The notes under the pieces are model-generated. The model had not been told where the DNA came from. It worked only from the letters and a program-made list of their open reading frames with translations, and did no database searches. A DNA stretch of 64,000 nucleotides from Candidatus Melainabacteria bacterium (lineage in GTDB: Bacteria > Cyanobacteriota > Vampirovibrionia > Obscuribacterales > Obscuribacteraceae): the NCBI GenBank assembly GCA_016699165.1, contig CP064963.1, forward strand, positions 3,596,001-3,660,000. The letters run 5' to 3'. Position 1 is the stretch's first letter. Each line of letters starts with the position of its first letter. This document shows, one piece after another, positions 7,556 to 16,536 of this stretch. Made by a program: the position numbers and the translations under genes.

Positions 7556-8707
7556 CTATTTAAATTGCGAATAAATGGGATTGAAAATTTTGTTCAAAGC
7601 AGGTGTGTAGGTCATGCCATAAGATTGACCAAAGAATAAACCACTTGTGAAGCCATAAAAAGAATTAGCTGCCACACGCGAAGGACTATAGGAATCGACT
7701 TTTCCAAAGGCAAAATCAGTCGCCTCGCGGGCAATAGGTTCGTAAGCGCCGTATAAAGACCAGGATGATCCATGGCGCAAATAAGATTCGCTCATATACA
7801 TCCCGAAGCCTTTGTTATTGACGTCGAAAGTGGTTGTGAGTTTGCCTGGGTTTAGAGGCGTGACACCATATGTGGTGCCGTACTTTTGCATCCAGCCTTC
7901 GGTCATTCTAGTAGATGCTCTTTGTGCAGGAGCCCAAAGCGCTCCTGTAACAAAACCAGTGGCTGCGTCGTAATATGGGTCGCTAAAGCGTCCATCCACA
8001 GCTTTGAGCAAAGTGTTTCCACCTGCAACGATAGCTGCGTCGTGCAACATCGAGGCAGGTACGTTATTTCCGATAGCGGTCAGTCCGCGCAACGCCAGAG
8101 ATTCGCTTCTCATCACAATAGGCGCGCCTCTAAAACCAGTCAGAGCAAACGGAATCGCAAGGGCCACGGTGTTGACCATATCGCGCTGACTCTTTTGATA
8201 GTCGCCGACCAAAGGCTCGATTAGAAGACGTCGGGTTATTTTTTGATTATTAGGCGGGTCAAGTTCAGTTCCTGTAAGCTCTAGATAGATTTTTCTGAAT
8301 TCTTCCTGATTGTTTTCTTTGGCTAAAGTTTGCAGCCTGTCAACTTTTAGCTTTTCCTGGTCGAAGCGACTATTGATGGTGTCTGATCCGTTTTTCGTAC
8401 CAAAAAAATTCTTCACCGCATCCAAAGGACGTCCAAGCAATTTGCCTTGAGATGACACTTCTTGAGTGAATCGCACGCGCGTTTGATCAAAAAGAGTTTG
8501 GATTTCTTGAGCTACTTTGTTCAGGTGTGTTTTCTGGTCTGGTAAGTTGGTAGTCTTCTCCATTGGATTTGGGCGGGGGCTTAATTGGGCTATTTCGAGC
8601 AAATTAAGATGCGAGTTTGAATCGACCGACTGCGCGAGCTGAATCGAGTCCGATGGGGGATTGGCTGAGTCGGGCGTATTTATTGCTTGGATGTTTTGCT
8701 CTGACAT
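7556..8707 (-). CDS. Hypothetical protein, 383 aa
   Basis: Not recognised. The N-terminal 130 residues are polar with Asn/Ser/Pro runs and probably disordered. The C-terminal 230 residues are Gly/Ala/aromatic-rich with repeated short hydrophobic stretches (TVALAIPFALTGFRGAPIV, AATGFVTGALWAP, FYGFTSGLFFGQSYGM). This could be a membrane-inserting or pore-like domain, but that is inference. The start is placed at the ATG at 8707. The frame stays open to 8947, but that extension would run into the isochorismatase-family gene on the other strand. It is convergent with the glycosylase gene, 12 bases away. Confidence 0.6.
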   Translation of the reverse strand: MSEQNIQAINTPDSANPPSDSIQLAQSVDSNSHLNLLEIAQLSPRPNPMEKTTNLPDQKTHLNKVAQEIQTLFDQTRVRFTQEVSSQGKLLGRPLDAVKNFFGTKNGSDTINSRFDQEKLKVDRLQTLAKENNQEEFRKIYLELTGTELDPPNNQKITRRLLIEPLVGDYQKSQRDMVNTVALAIPFALTGFRGAPIVMRSESLALRGLTAIGNNVPASMLHDAAIVAGGNTLLKAVDGRFSDPYYDAATGFVTGALWAPAQRASTRMTEGWMQKYGTTYGVTPLNPGKLTTTFDVNNKGFGMYMSESYLRHGSSWSLYGAYEPIAREATDFAFGKVDSYSPSRVAANSFYGFTSGLFFGQSYGMTYTPALNKIFNPIYSQFK

Positions 8708-8779
8708 GTAATGTTTATATATAAAATCATGACCAGTTTCATTGGTAAAATTACGTAAAAGCTCTGCGGAGATTACGAT

Positions 8780-9337
8780 ATGGCTTTCATTAAATCTGAA
8801 AACACGGCTCTCATTTTGATAGACGTGCAGCAAGGTTTCGATTCGAGTTATTGGGGCGAGAGAAATAATCTCGATGCGGAGTCGAACATGGAAAAACTGC
8901 TTTTGCTTTGGCGCAAAAAGAAAATGCCCGTCATTCATGTGAAGCACAACTCAACTGAGCTTGCCTCGCCACTAAGACCCGGTCAAGTGGGAAATAATTT
9001 CAAATCTGAAGTGGAGCCCATAGCGGGCGAACATATCGAAGAAAAAAATGTGAATAGTGCTTTCATTGGTACCGGATTGGAAAAATATCTGCGCAGTCAC
9101 AAAATTGAAATTGTCGTACTAGCAGGACTAACAACGGATCACTGCGTGTCTACTACAACTAGAATGGCCGCCAATCTTGGCTTTGAAACGCTGGTCGCAG
9201 CAGACGCAACCGCTACTTTTAACCGCACCGCTCTTGATGGCACTAATCTCGATGCAGATCAAGTACATAAATTTGCACTGGCAAGTTTGAATGGAGAATT
9301 TGCCACCATAATTAATACTGCTCAATTACTGGAGTAA
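8780..9337 (+). CDS. Isochorismatase-family cysteine hydrolase
   Basis: A 185-aa protein with the full family signature: the N-terminal catalytic Asp in ALILIDVQQGF, a Lys in PVIHVKHNS, and the nucleophilic Cys in LAGLTTDHCVSTTTRMA. The fold is shared by nicotinamidases, N-carbamoylsarcosine hydrolases and isochorismatases; the substrate cannot be told from sequence. It has no signal peptide, so it is cytoplasmic. GGAG stands 8 bases before the ATG. The secreted peptidase-like gene follows 13 bases later and may be co-transcribed. Confidence 0.92.
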   Translation: MAFIKSENTALILIDVQQGFDSSYWGERNNLDAESNMEKLLLLWRKKKMPVIHVKHNSTELASPLRPGQVGNNFKSEVEPIAGEHIEEKNVNSAFIGTGLEKYLRSHKIEIVVLAGLTTDHCVSTTTRMAANLGFETLVAADATATFNRTALDGTNLDADQVHKFALASLNGEFATIINTAQLLE

Positions 9338-9350
9338 TTTTAAATAGGTT

Positions 9351-10235
9351 ATGCGTAAAAAATGTCCTGTACTCTTATTGCTAGCTTGCATCCTGATTTT
9401 CGGCAAGGCATCTGCGTTCGAGAAGAATGTTAGTTGGATATTCGTTCGTAATGACAATGCCAAAGTATATTCTCAAGGACATCACAAATACAGTTGTGGT
9501 TACGTAGCGCTTTTGAACAATCTGTCTTTCGGCAATCAGGAATCACAAGCTGCAGTAAGTTCAATCGAAGGAATAACTGATGACGATAAAATGTCAGCTT
9601 TGGAAAAACTATTTAACGATAAAACTTCAATTGAATATTCTAAAGGCGGAAGGATGCGCGATGTGGGCATCTCAAGCGCGGACTTGCTCCAAATTTGTAA
9701 TGAGTTTCGCTTGGACCATAATTTGCAACCGCTCAAAGGTATTTGTCTTGATAGGCTGAAAAACGAAAGCAAGATAGAGATGGGAACTCGAATTCATCGT
9801 TTATTGCTTACCTCTATCGAGAAAGGCGAGTCACCTATAATTATGGTAAGGTCCGAATCTGCTCATTTCAAGCCGATGTGGTATCAATCGGCCGCTTCGG
9901 TTTTTGGTGTTACCTCTGCATTTGAGAAGGCTTCAAAATGGGATGGGCTTCAAGGTCACTATCTCACCGTAATTGGCATCCCAGCAAAAGTAAACGATGA
10001 TGGCAGTTTTTGTCTTGACTATATAGATCCAGCAAAAGGAAAGAAAAGGCAATTATTTGTTTATCCTGAAGTGAGAAACTTCGTTGCACCCAAAGGTGTA
10101 GATAAAAATCTTAAATGGATCGGGAGTTTTCCATATCTTGCAGTAGCTGCCTCGACGCTCAATTTGAACACCAAGGAAGAGAAATGGAACGAGCGAACCA
10201 TTGTATTTTTATATAATGCAATTTATAGTGAGTAG
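9351..10235 (+). CDS. Secreted C39-like cysteine peptidase-like protein
   Basis: A 294-aa exported protein (signal peptide MRKKCPVLLLLACILIFGKA, cleavage near ASA-FE). After it comes HHKYSCGYVALLNNL, resembling the Cys box of papain-like C39 peptidases. Near residue 200, GLQGHYLTVIGIPA then CLDYIDPAKG resembles their His/Asp region. These residues suggest a papain-fold peptidase or bacteriocin-processing-like domain acting outside the membrane. There is no ABC transporter domain and no nearby bacteriocin gene. The activity is a prediction from fold-level motifs only. Confidence 0.55.
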   Translation: MRKKCPVLLLLACILIFGKASAFEKNVSWIFVRNDNAKVYSQGHHKYSCGYVALLNNLSFGNQESQAAVSSIEGITDDDKMSALEKLFNDKTSIEYSKGGRMRDVGISSADLLQICNEFRLDHNLQPLKGICLDRLKNESKIEMGTRIHRLLLTSIEKGESPIIMVRSESAHFKPMWYQSAASVFGVTSAFEKASKWDGLQGHYLTVIGIPAKVNDDGSFCLDYIDPAKGKKRQLFVYPEVRNFVAPKGVDKNLKWIGSFPYLAVAASTLNLNTKEEKWNERTIVFLYNAIYSE

Positions 10236-10239
10236 ATAG

Positions 10240-10920
10240 CTAAAGGCGCTTGGAGCCTTCTCTTATGCTTAGTGGTGCCAGTTCGTTTTTGTTTTGAGCG
10301 ATAAAGTGTTTAACCGATTTTGGATTGGTATAACTATATTCGCGCAGAGCCCAGCCGATGGCTTTGGCTATAAAAAATTCGCGCTCACGCATGCGTCGCT
10401 CGATATATTTATACAGCATTCGCTCATCAGTATTTGCTTTGTGCTTATTCTGACTCAAAATGGCAGTTCTGCGAATCCACATGTCGTCATCGTTTATCCA
10501 TTTATCGAGAATGGTTTTTACCGGCTTGCGCTCGTGCAATAAAGTTTCGCCCACTAAATGCACAGCGATAGTATCGACAAAATCCCACCACGCACCATCG
10601 CGAATTAGCTCTTCATATAAGTCTAGACTTTCTGTAGTAATAAACTGCTTGTGTTTAAGCGCGTATTCAAGTGCTGTGTACTTTTCTTCGCGATGTGGAA
10701 GAGCCCAAAGAGCGCGAACTGAATCTTTGTATTCGTGTATGTCTGATGCTGCAAAATCTTTTTTGACCGCTTTGTAAATTGGCATCCGGTCAGGTTTTTG
10801 CACACCGTAAAAGGGCATGGTAGTTTTCATGTAGGCCTGCATTTCAATCGATTTTTGTTTGTTTGCCAATTTTTTTAAACTGGACTGTACAAACTTGACT
10901 AAATTGCCTTGTTTCGACAT
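10240..10920 (-). CDS. DNA alkylation repair protein (AlkD-like)
   Basis: A 226-aa all-helical HEAT-like protein of the AlkD family. Typical blocks are MPFYGVQKPDRMPIYKAVKK, LWALPHREEKYTALEYAL, DGAWWDFVDTIAVHLVG, MWIRRTAILSQ and EFFIAKAIGWALREYS. AlkD excises positively charged N3- and N7-alkylpurines without base flipping. The ATG at 10920 overlaps the upstream stop (TAATG), with GGAG 8 bases before it, so it is translationally coupled to the DUF4239 gene. A TTG 12 bases upstream is a less likely start. Confidence 0.93.
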   Translation of the reverse strand: MSKQGNLVKFVQSSLKKLANKQKSIEMQAYMKTTMPFYGVQKPDRMPIYKAVKKDFAASDIHEYKDSVRALWALPHREEKYTALEYALKHKQFITTESLDLYEELIRDGAWWDFVDTIAVHLVGETLLHERKPVKTILDKWINDDDMWIRRTAILSQNKHKANTDERMLYKYIERRMREREFFIAKAIGWALREYSYTNPKSVKHFIAQNKNELAPLSIREGSKRL

Positions 10921-11720
10921 TATTGACTCCAATCCACCGGGCGATTGGCGTCGAGTTCTTTGACCTTTTCGTATATTTTTAAATTGAGCTTAAATGCATC
11001 TGGTCGCACGGCTAGATCGCCTGTGAAAGGACTGCCGAAAACGAATACCAAAAACATATTCAAAGCCAGAGTCAAAGCTACAAGAGTGGTCATGATGATT
11101 TGTGCGCGGATACTTTCTACGCCAAAGAAATAAGTGAATAAAACAGTAAATAACCCACCCACAATTAGCACCGCCCATAATATCGGTTGCACTCCCATTT
11201 GTGCACTGACAAGCCTGGTTCTTCGGCTTTCTGCTGTTCGACACATCTCGGAGATTATTTGAGCCTGGGCGTTTTTCTGCAGTTCAGTCTTTGGTTCAAC
11301 AGATAAAATTCGACTCCACAAAAGATATGCACATTGAAAAGCTCTTGGACTGAATTTGCCTTCTTTCATTGCGGGCCATTCGTCTTCTACAACAGCTAAA
11401 ACTAATTCGTGACTAAGGTTACGGATGTCGTCACGGTCTTTTGCTTCGAATACTTTGGAGCATAAATAAATATTGGCAATTCCGTTTGCTTCTTGCTCTA
11501 CCAATACTCGCAAATCTTGCACATGCTGCATGGTGTCCACCACTACAAATCCAAGAAGTACTGCGTATAAAGTGCCGATAATTGAAAGCAGGTAGCCAGC
11601 GACTTCATGATACTCTCTCAGTTTTGCAACGCCCACTTTCTTGCGCACATAGAGCATGCCTAAAACGCACAAAACGGTGGTGAGGACTACAAAGAAAAAA
11701 CCAATGATAAAAGAACTCAT
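10920..11720 (-). CDS. DUF4239 (bestrophin-like) membrane protein
   Basis: A 266-aa membrane protein with two N-terminal helices (about 5-25 and 42-62), a cytoplasmic helical middle, and two C-terminal helices (about 180-230). The block GYLLSIIGTLYAVLLGFVVV followed by VEQEANGIANIY is typical of DUF4239, a bestrophin-like family of unknown activity. It sits between an MFS transporter (7 bases upstream) and AlkD (coupled), so the three form an operon. GAGG precedes the ATG. Confidence 0.85.
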   Translation of the reverse strand: MSSFIIGFFFVVLTTVLCVLGMLYVRKKVGVAKLREYHEVAGYLLSIIGTLYAVLLGFVVVDTMQHVQDLRVLVEQEANGIANIYLCSKVFEAKDRDDIRNLSHELVLAVVEDEWPAMKEGKFSPRAFQCAYLLWSRILSVEPKTELQKNAQAQIISEMCRTAESRRTRLVSAQMGVQPILWAVLIVGGLFTVLFTYFFGVESIRAQIIMTTLVALTLALNMFLVFVFGSPFTGDLAVRPDAFKLNLKIYEKVKELDANRPVDWSQ

Positions 11721-11727
11721 TTTTTCC

Positions 11728-12909
11728 TCATGATTTGCTGTTAGTTAAACTAATTACTTCTGCCGGTATAACCGCTCTAAATGAAAGTTTGCGAGATAAA
11801 AGAAATGATAAAAGCATCATGGCTGAACATCCAGCTAATAGCCCCAAGCCTGCAGTTAACCCCAGTTTGTCTATAAAACTTCCGGTTAAATAAGGGAAAA
11901 ATGCCCCTCCCACTGCTCCAGCTGAAATCACCACAGACGATACCAGTGCTGGGCTGGACGAAAAGCGACTATTTGCAGATCCTAATGTGTTCGGAAAAAT
12001 GGGTCCAAATGCAAGCCCCAGCAAGCAACAAAAGCCCATGGCGGCTAATCCAAGATTGGGTATTGTAATCAATCCAAGCAGAGATACTAAAACAAGCGAT
12101 ATTGCAACCACTGTAATTTGATGTGGCGCAAAGCGCAGATTAAGCTTGTGACCAAGAATCCGACCAATACAAAGTCCGACCCAAAGCAATGTGACAGAGA
12201 ACAACCCTTGTTCATAACTTAAATGCAGACCTTTTTGCAAATAGACATTGAGCCAGGTCCACGAGCCATTCTCGACACCAACATAAAACATAACAATTAA
12301 AGCATATGTCCAAAGTTCGGGCGATTTTAAAATGGCTGAGCTTGGTGGTGGAGCTTCTGTGAGCTCGACTGCTATTGGTTTTTTTGCTTGAGTAATCAAA
12401 CCGGCAAGGACAAATGAATAAATGGCAGCAAAGGCATACGCCAGGCGATATGACCACTGGCTTGAATGCGAGATTCCAGCAATTGACGGACCAGCAAGTG
12501 CCCCTAAGCCGAAGAAAAGATTTAGTGCATTGAGAGCGGCGTGAGGATTTTTCTTTTCAGTTTCTAAAGTAACAACTGTGCTTGCAATTGAATTGAGTCC
12601 GCCTCCCATACCAAACAAAAAAGAGCCAAGCCATAACATGGAAAGCCCATTGCCCAGGGCGATGATGCCTGCTCCCAAAAAAATGCAAACGGCAGAGCCG
12701 AAAAGGGTCCATTTACTGCCCAGTGTGTCTATGAATTTTTTACCCGACATATTGGTGAGCATGTTGCCGACGCTTGATGCGGCTACCATGGCGCCTACAT
12801 CGCCCATGGTGACGTGTTGAACTGCCGTGATGTCTATGACCAGCGGTCCCATACAACCGCAAAACATTCCACAGATAAAAACAAGCGCTTTGGCGCAATT
12901 GAGAAGCAT
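11728..12909 (-). CDS. MFS transporter (FucP/sugar-MFS-like)
   Basis: A 393-aa protein with about 12 predicted membrane helices and a central cytoplasmic loop (residues about 175-200, TQAKKPIAVELTEAPPP). Glycine-rich helix motifs such as SFLFGMGGGLNSI and FGLGALAGPSIAG are characteristic of MFS carriers, and the spacing resembles the FucP sugar-permease branch. The substrate is not predictable and no catabolic genes adjoin. It is the first gene of a likely operon with DUF4239 and AlkD. Confidence 0.85.
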   Translation of the reverse strand: MLLNCAKALVFICGMFCGCMGPLVIDITAVQHVTMGDVGAMVAASSVGNMLTNMSGKKFIDTLGSKWTLFGSAVCIFLGAGIIALGNGLSMLWLGSFLFGMGGGLNSIASTVVTLETEKKNPHAALNALNLFFGLGALAGPSIAGISHSSQWSYRLAYAFAAIYSFVLAGLITQAKKPIAVELTEAPPPSSAILKSPELWTYALIVMFYVGVENGSWTWLNVYLQKGLHLSYEQGLFSVTLLWVGLCIGRILGHKLNLRFAPHQITVVAISLVLVSLLGLITIPNLGLAAMGFCCLLGLAFGPIFPNTLGSANSRFSSSPALVSSVVISAGAVGGAFFPYLTGSFIDKLGLTAGLGLLAGCSAMMLLSFLLSRKLSFRAVIPAEVISLTNSKS

Positions 12910-12971
12910 CTAACGACCGCCCCAATGACACGAAGCATTAGATTACCACTTTTGTTGCAAAGAGAGTGAAT

Positions 12972-13445
12972 TTACGGCACCGAGATCACTTCAGCGTCAG
13001 CCTGTTGCAAAAGGCGCACGATACGGCTTTGATCGTGTGGAAAAGCCCACAGTGGAATTTCCATAGAACGCTCTTTCCCGCGCAGCACGAGACTTCCCTC
13101 ATCCCAATAGCGATAAATTTCGATTGTATTTATACAATCAATCGGCATGGAGCGCTCATAAACAGCCGGTCCTTTATCTACCTGTAAAGTGACTTCATTT
13201 TTATTGATTGTAAGCACAAATTTATTACGCAAAGAATAAATCAAATTGCCGCTTTCAAAAATCAGATAGACAGAGTAAGCACTTGCTGCAAAGACAAGAA
13301 TGGTCGCCCAGCCAGGTTCTTTTGGATAAATCCAATAGGCTGTGGCTAACCAGGTTAAAACAAAGAACCAGGCGCCGAACAAGAAAACACCCAGGACCAA
13401 GGCTCCTGGTTTGTAGTGGGCGGAATGAAGTTTCAGTGATTCCAT
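12972..13445 (-). CDS. Membrane protein with PH-like C-terminal domain
   Basis: A 157-aa protein. Two membrane helices (about 15-38 and 45-65) are followed by a beta-rich domain (LRNKFVLTINKNEVTLQVDK, then NTIEIYRYWDEGSLVLRGK), resembling small bacterial PH-like membrane proteins. There is no enzyme motif. ATG at 13445 and an in-frame TTG three codons earlier are both possible: GGGAG stands 11 bases before the ATG and about 3 before the TTG. It stands alone, divergent from the small secreted protein at 13574. Confidence 0.6.
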   Translation of the reverse strand: MESLKLHSAHYKPGALVLGVFLFGAWFFVLTWLATAYWIYPKEPGWATILVFAASAYSVYLIFESGNLIYSLRNKFVLTINKNEVTLQVDKGPAVYERSMPIDCINTIEIYRYWDEGSLVLRGKERSMEIPLWAFPHDQSRIVRLLQQADAEVISVP

Positions 13446-13573
13446 GGCTTGCAAAGCTCCCGTTTCTGTTATAGCACTAAGAATTTAATCGGCGGTCAAA
13501 GCGACGACGTTCTTAATAAAGGAGCTATAAGAGAACTAGGCCTTTACGGCGTAGATCTATGAGGAGTAACAAA

Positions 13574-13909
13574 ATGGGAAATATTGGGTTCAAATTTTTT
13601 GCGATCGCGTTAGTGACATTATTTGCACAATCGGTTTTTACGCCTCCAGCTGAAGCCAAATTGACGGTTTCACAAAGACAAAATATTCTTTTGAAAAAAA
13701 TAAATCGCGCTGAGCGAGCAAATGAATTGACTCGCAAAGAAGCTCAAGGACTGCGCGAGAAACGCAATGACATCATCGCCATGGAATCTCGTATGCGCAG
13801 TAAGAATAATGGCAGATTGAGTTACGCAGATATAAACAAAGTTGAAAAAGCATTAAACAGCCTCAGTTTGAAAATTCAGAAAAAAGCGCTTGAAAAACGA
13901 GTTGACTAA
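13574..13909 (+). CDS. Small secreted helical protein (family also at 41712 and 21701)
   Basis: A 111-aa protein with signal peptide (MGNIGFKFFAIALVTLFAQS, cleavage near PAEA-KL) and an all-helical mature part: LTVSQRQNILLKKINRAERA, LTRKEAQGLREKR, GRLSYADINKVEKALNSLS and a Lys-rich end. The ATG at 13574 is chosen because AGGAG lies 7 bases before it; an ATG 15 bases upstream would place that motif inside the gene. A protein at 41712 has the same length, signal peptide and helix pattern, and the protein at 21701 carries two related units. It lies 8 bases before ligD. Confidence 0.65.
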   Translation: MGNIGFKFFAIALVTLFAQSVFTPPAEAKLTVSQRQNILLKKINRAERANELTRKEAQGLREKRNDIIAMESRMRSKNNGRLSYADINKVEKALNSLSLKIQKKALEKRVD

Positions 13910-13917
13910 GTTGAATC

Positions 13918-16425
13918 ATGGTTAAGCGTGCACTTACAGAATATAAACGTAAGCGCGATTTTTCCAAAACTCCTGAGCCCGGTGCTGTGGTCGGCGATAA
14001 GAGCAAAGAGCTGACCTTTGTGGTGCAGAAACATGCCGCCCGAAGATTGCACTACGATTTCAGACTGGAGCTCGATGGAGTATTGCTATCGTGGGCGGTG
14101 CCGAAAGGACCGTCCACGATAGCTGGTGAAAAGCGACTTGCCGTTATGACTGAAGATCATCCAATTGAATACGGCAAATTCAAAGGCACTATTCCAAAAG
14201 GAAATTATGGTGCTGGCAAAGTTGAAATTTGGGACGAAGGCACATACATTCCAGATGGCGGCGAAAGCGATATGCGCTCTGGTTTGAAAGATGGCAAAAT
14301 TTCATTCACTTTAGTCGGCGAAAAATTGCAGGGCTCCTTTGCTCTGGTGAAAATGAAAGGGTGTAAAGATGAAAATGACAACAATTGGCTTTTAATCAAG
14401 CATGGCGAAGACTATGAGTATAAGCCCCCTAAGTCCAAGACCAATACCAAGACATCAGTAGTTACTAAAAGCTCGAAAGCATTGCCTCATTTTAATCCAA
14501 TGCTTTGCAGTCTAGCTAAAGAGCCATTCCACAAGCCTGGCTTCATTTACGAGCCAAAGTTCGATGGCATTCGTATGTTGGCTTATGTGAACAACGGAAA
14601 ATGCATTCTTAAGTCAAGAAATGACAAAGATATTACTAAAGACTATAAAGCAATCGCAAACGAATTAAGCAGATTGAAATTCGATTGTGTGCTTGATGGC
14701 GAACTAGGTGCTCTTGATGAGCATGGTACGCCGAATTTTGAGCTTTGGCAACAAAGCAAATTAGGGGCTAAAGATATTGATTTATTTTATTTTGTTTTTG
14801 ATTTAATTTACTTGGATGGAGAGAGTTTGACTTCCAAGCCTTTGAATGAGCGCAAGAAAATGCTCAAAAAAGTGTTGAAAAAAAGCGATCAAATTCAATA
14901 CGTAGGCGACATAAAGGCTGATGGAATCAAAGCCTATAAAGCTTGCTTGGAGAATAAGCTTGAAGGCGTGGTGGCGAAAGTGAGTGATTCTGTTTATGAA
15001 TCTGGAAGGCGATCGGCAAACTGGATCAAAATAAAATCCACTCAAAGCAGCGAATATTACATAATCGGATACTCAAAGGGCACAGGAGGTAGAGCCAGAA
15101 CTTTCGGTGCTCTACATCTTGGATATTATGATGAAAAGGGTAAATTGCAATACGCTGGCAAAGTGGGTACCGGTTTTAACGAAGCTCTGCTCAAAGAGCT
15201 TATGAAGGAAATGAAACCGCTTATTCAAAAAAACAATCCACTAGATTCTGGTGGACCACGAAGTGCAGTTTTTGTAGAACCAAAACTGGTGGCAGAAATA
15301 AAATATGCCGAAAAAACGCGCGATGGCAAACTTCGAGTACCAGTGTTCATGCGTCTACGTGATGATTTAGTTACTGATAAAGCAAAGCCTGTTTCTAATT
15401 CTATAGTGGGTAATCAAAAAGAAACGGACCTGATAGAAATTGAAGGTCACAAAATAAAACTGACCAGTTTGAGCAAACAATTTTGGCCCGATGCAAATAT
15501 CACTAAGCGTGATTATATCGACTACTTGATCGGTATAGGTCCGTATATTTTGCCGCATTTGAAAGATCGCCCTTTCACTTTGATTCGATATCCTGATGGT
15601 ATTTATGGAGAAAAGTTTTTTCAAAAACATTATCCATATAAACTGCCCGGCTTTGTAGAGACAGTAAAACATTATTCTGAGCATAGCGATAAAGACTCGG
15701 CTTTTTTTATGTGCAACAATTTGGCTACTTTGGTTTGGTTCGCTCAAATAGCCGATCTCGAGTTCCATGTAGCGCATACTAGAATCGATCCTAATCCTGA
15801 TGCGAAAAATATTACGGGCAAATTTACCGGGTCAGAAAAAGAAATTGAAAACTCTTTGCTCAATTATCCTGATTTTGTAGTTTTAGATTTAGACCCATAT
15901 TTATATAGTGGAAAAGAAAAGAAAGGCGAAGAGCCTGAGTTACATAAGAAAGGATTTGCTAATGCCTGTTCGATGGCAGTTTCTTTAAACGAAATGTTGC
16001 TTGAACTTAAAATCAAATCTTTTGTCAAAACATCTGGCAAAACCGGGCTGCACATTTTTATTCCAATTAAAAGAAATATCAAATACGAAATCGTGCGCGA
16101 CATGGCAGAGTCCATCGGTCGCCATCTGCTTGAGCGCCATCCAAAAGACGTGACCATGGACTGGAGCGTCAAAAAACGCACAGGTAAAATATTTTTCGAT
16201 CACAATATGAATGCGAGAGGCAAAACGCTTGCATCCATTTATTCGTGCCGCAACAGTCCCATTGCCAGTGTATCTATGCCTTTGACCTGGGAGCAGGTCG
16301 AGTCAAAGAAAATTTATCCGCTCGATTATCATCTAAAGAATGTGCCTCAAATTTTGGCTGAGCAGGGCGATTTGTGGGCCAGCATCCTCAAAAACAAAAA
16401 CGACCTGACTAAATTGCTTAAGTGA
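13918..16425 (+). CDS. ligD: ATP-dependent DNA ligase D (NHEJ)
   Basis: An 835-aa three-domain NHEJ enzyme in the order phosphoesterase, ligase, polymerase (as in Pseudomonas). The PE domain (about 1-160) has H39, H45 and D47 in KHAARRLHYDFRLELDG. The ligase domain has the nucleotidyl-acceptor Lys214 in YEPKFDGIRML. The primase-like polymerase domain (about 510-830) has D657/D659 in VVLDLDPYLYSG. It fills and seals double-strand breaks held by Ku. The ku gene lies 1.7 kb downstream on the other strand, separated by a VIT-domain gene. No strong ribosome site precedes the ATG; it may be coupled to the small secreted gene 8 bases upstream. Confidence 0.97.
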   Translation: MVKRALTEYKRKRDFSKTPEPGAVVGDKSKELTFVVQKHAARRLHYDFRLELDGVLLSWAVPKGPSTIAGEKRLAVMTEDHPIEYGKFKGTIPKGNYGAGKVEIWDEGTYIPDGGESDMRSGLKDGKISFTLVGEKLQGSFALVKMKGCKDENDNNWLLIKHGEDYEYKPPKSKTNTKTSVVTKSSKALPHFNPMLCSLAKEPFHKPGFIYEPKFDGIRMLAYVNNGKCILKSRNDKDITKDYKAIANELSRLKFDCVLDGELGALDEHGTPNFELWQQSKLGAKDIDLFYFVFDLIYLDGESLTSKPLNERKKMLKKVLKKSDQIQYVGDIKADGIKAYKACLENKLEGVVAKVSDSVYESGRRSANWIKIKSTQSSEYYIIGYSKGTGGRARTFGALHLGYYDEKGKLQYAGKVGTGFNEALLKELMKEMKPLIQKNNPLDSGGPRSAVFVEPKLVAEIKYAEKTRDGKLRVPVFMRLRDDLVTDKAKPVSNSIVGNQKETDLIEIEGHKIKLTSLSKQFWPDANITKRDYIDYLIGIGPYILPHLKDRPFTLIRYPDGIYGEKFFQKHYPYKLPGFVETVKHYSEHSDKDSAFFMCNNLATLVWFAQIADLEFHVAHTRIDPNPDAKNITGKFTGSEKEIENSLLNYPDFVVLDLDPYLYSGKEKKGEEPELHKKGFANACSMAVSLNEMLLELKIKSFVKTSGKTGLHIFIPIKRNIKYEIVRDMAESIGRHLLERHPKDVTMDWSVKKRTGKIFFDHNMNARGKTLASIYSCRNSPIASVSMPLTWEQVESKKIYPLDYHLKNVPQILAEQGDLWASILKNKNDLTKLLK

Positions 16426-16536
16426 GCTTAGGGTTTACCCTGAGGCTTGAGTCGTGCAAAAGGGCTTTGTTTGGCGCCTGGCTCTGGCTATGCTTGCAGT
16501 AGAGAAACCCAGGTCGCTTGAGCGAGGTCATTTTTT

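Noticed and set aside
8708..8947. N-terminal extension of the minus-strand hypothetical at 7556-8707
   Set aside because: The extension lies opposite the well-supported isochorismatase-family gene (8780-9337) and has no protein-like features or ribosome site; the ATG at 8707 is enough.
10460..10777. 105-codon plus-strand ORF opposite AlkD
   Set aside because: It is a shadow of the alkD codons, with no start signal and no family.
13596..13603. HIP1 octamer GCGATCGC as a cyanobacterial marker
   Set aside because: I noticed it only about once; abundance is needed for a taxonomic claim.
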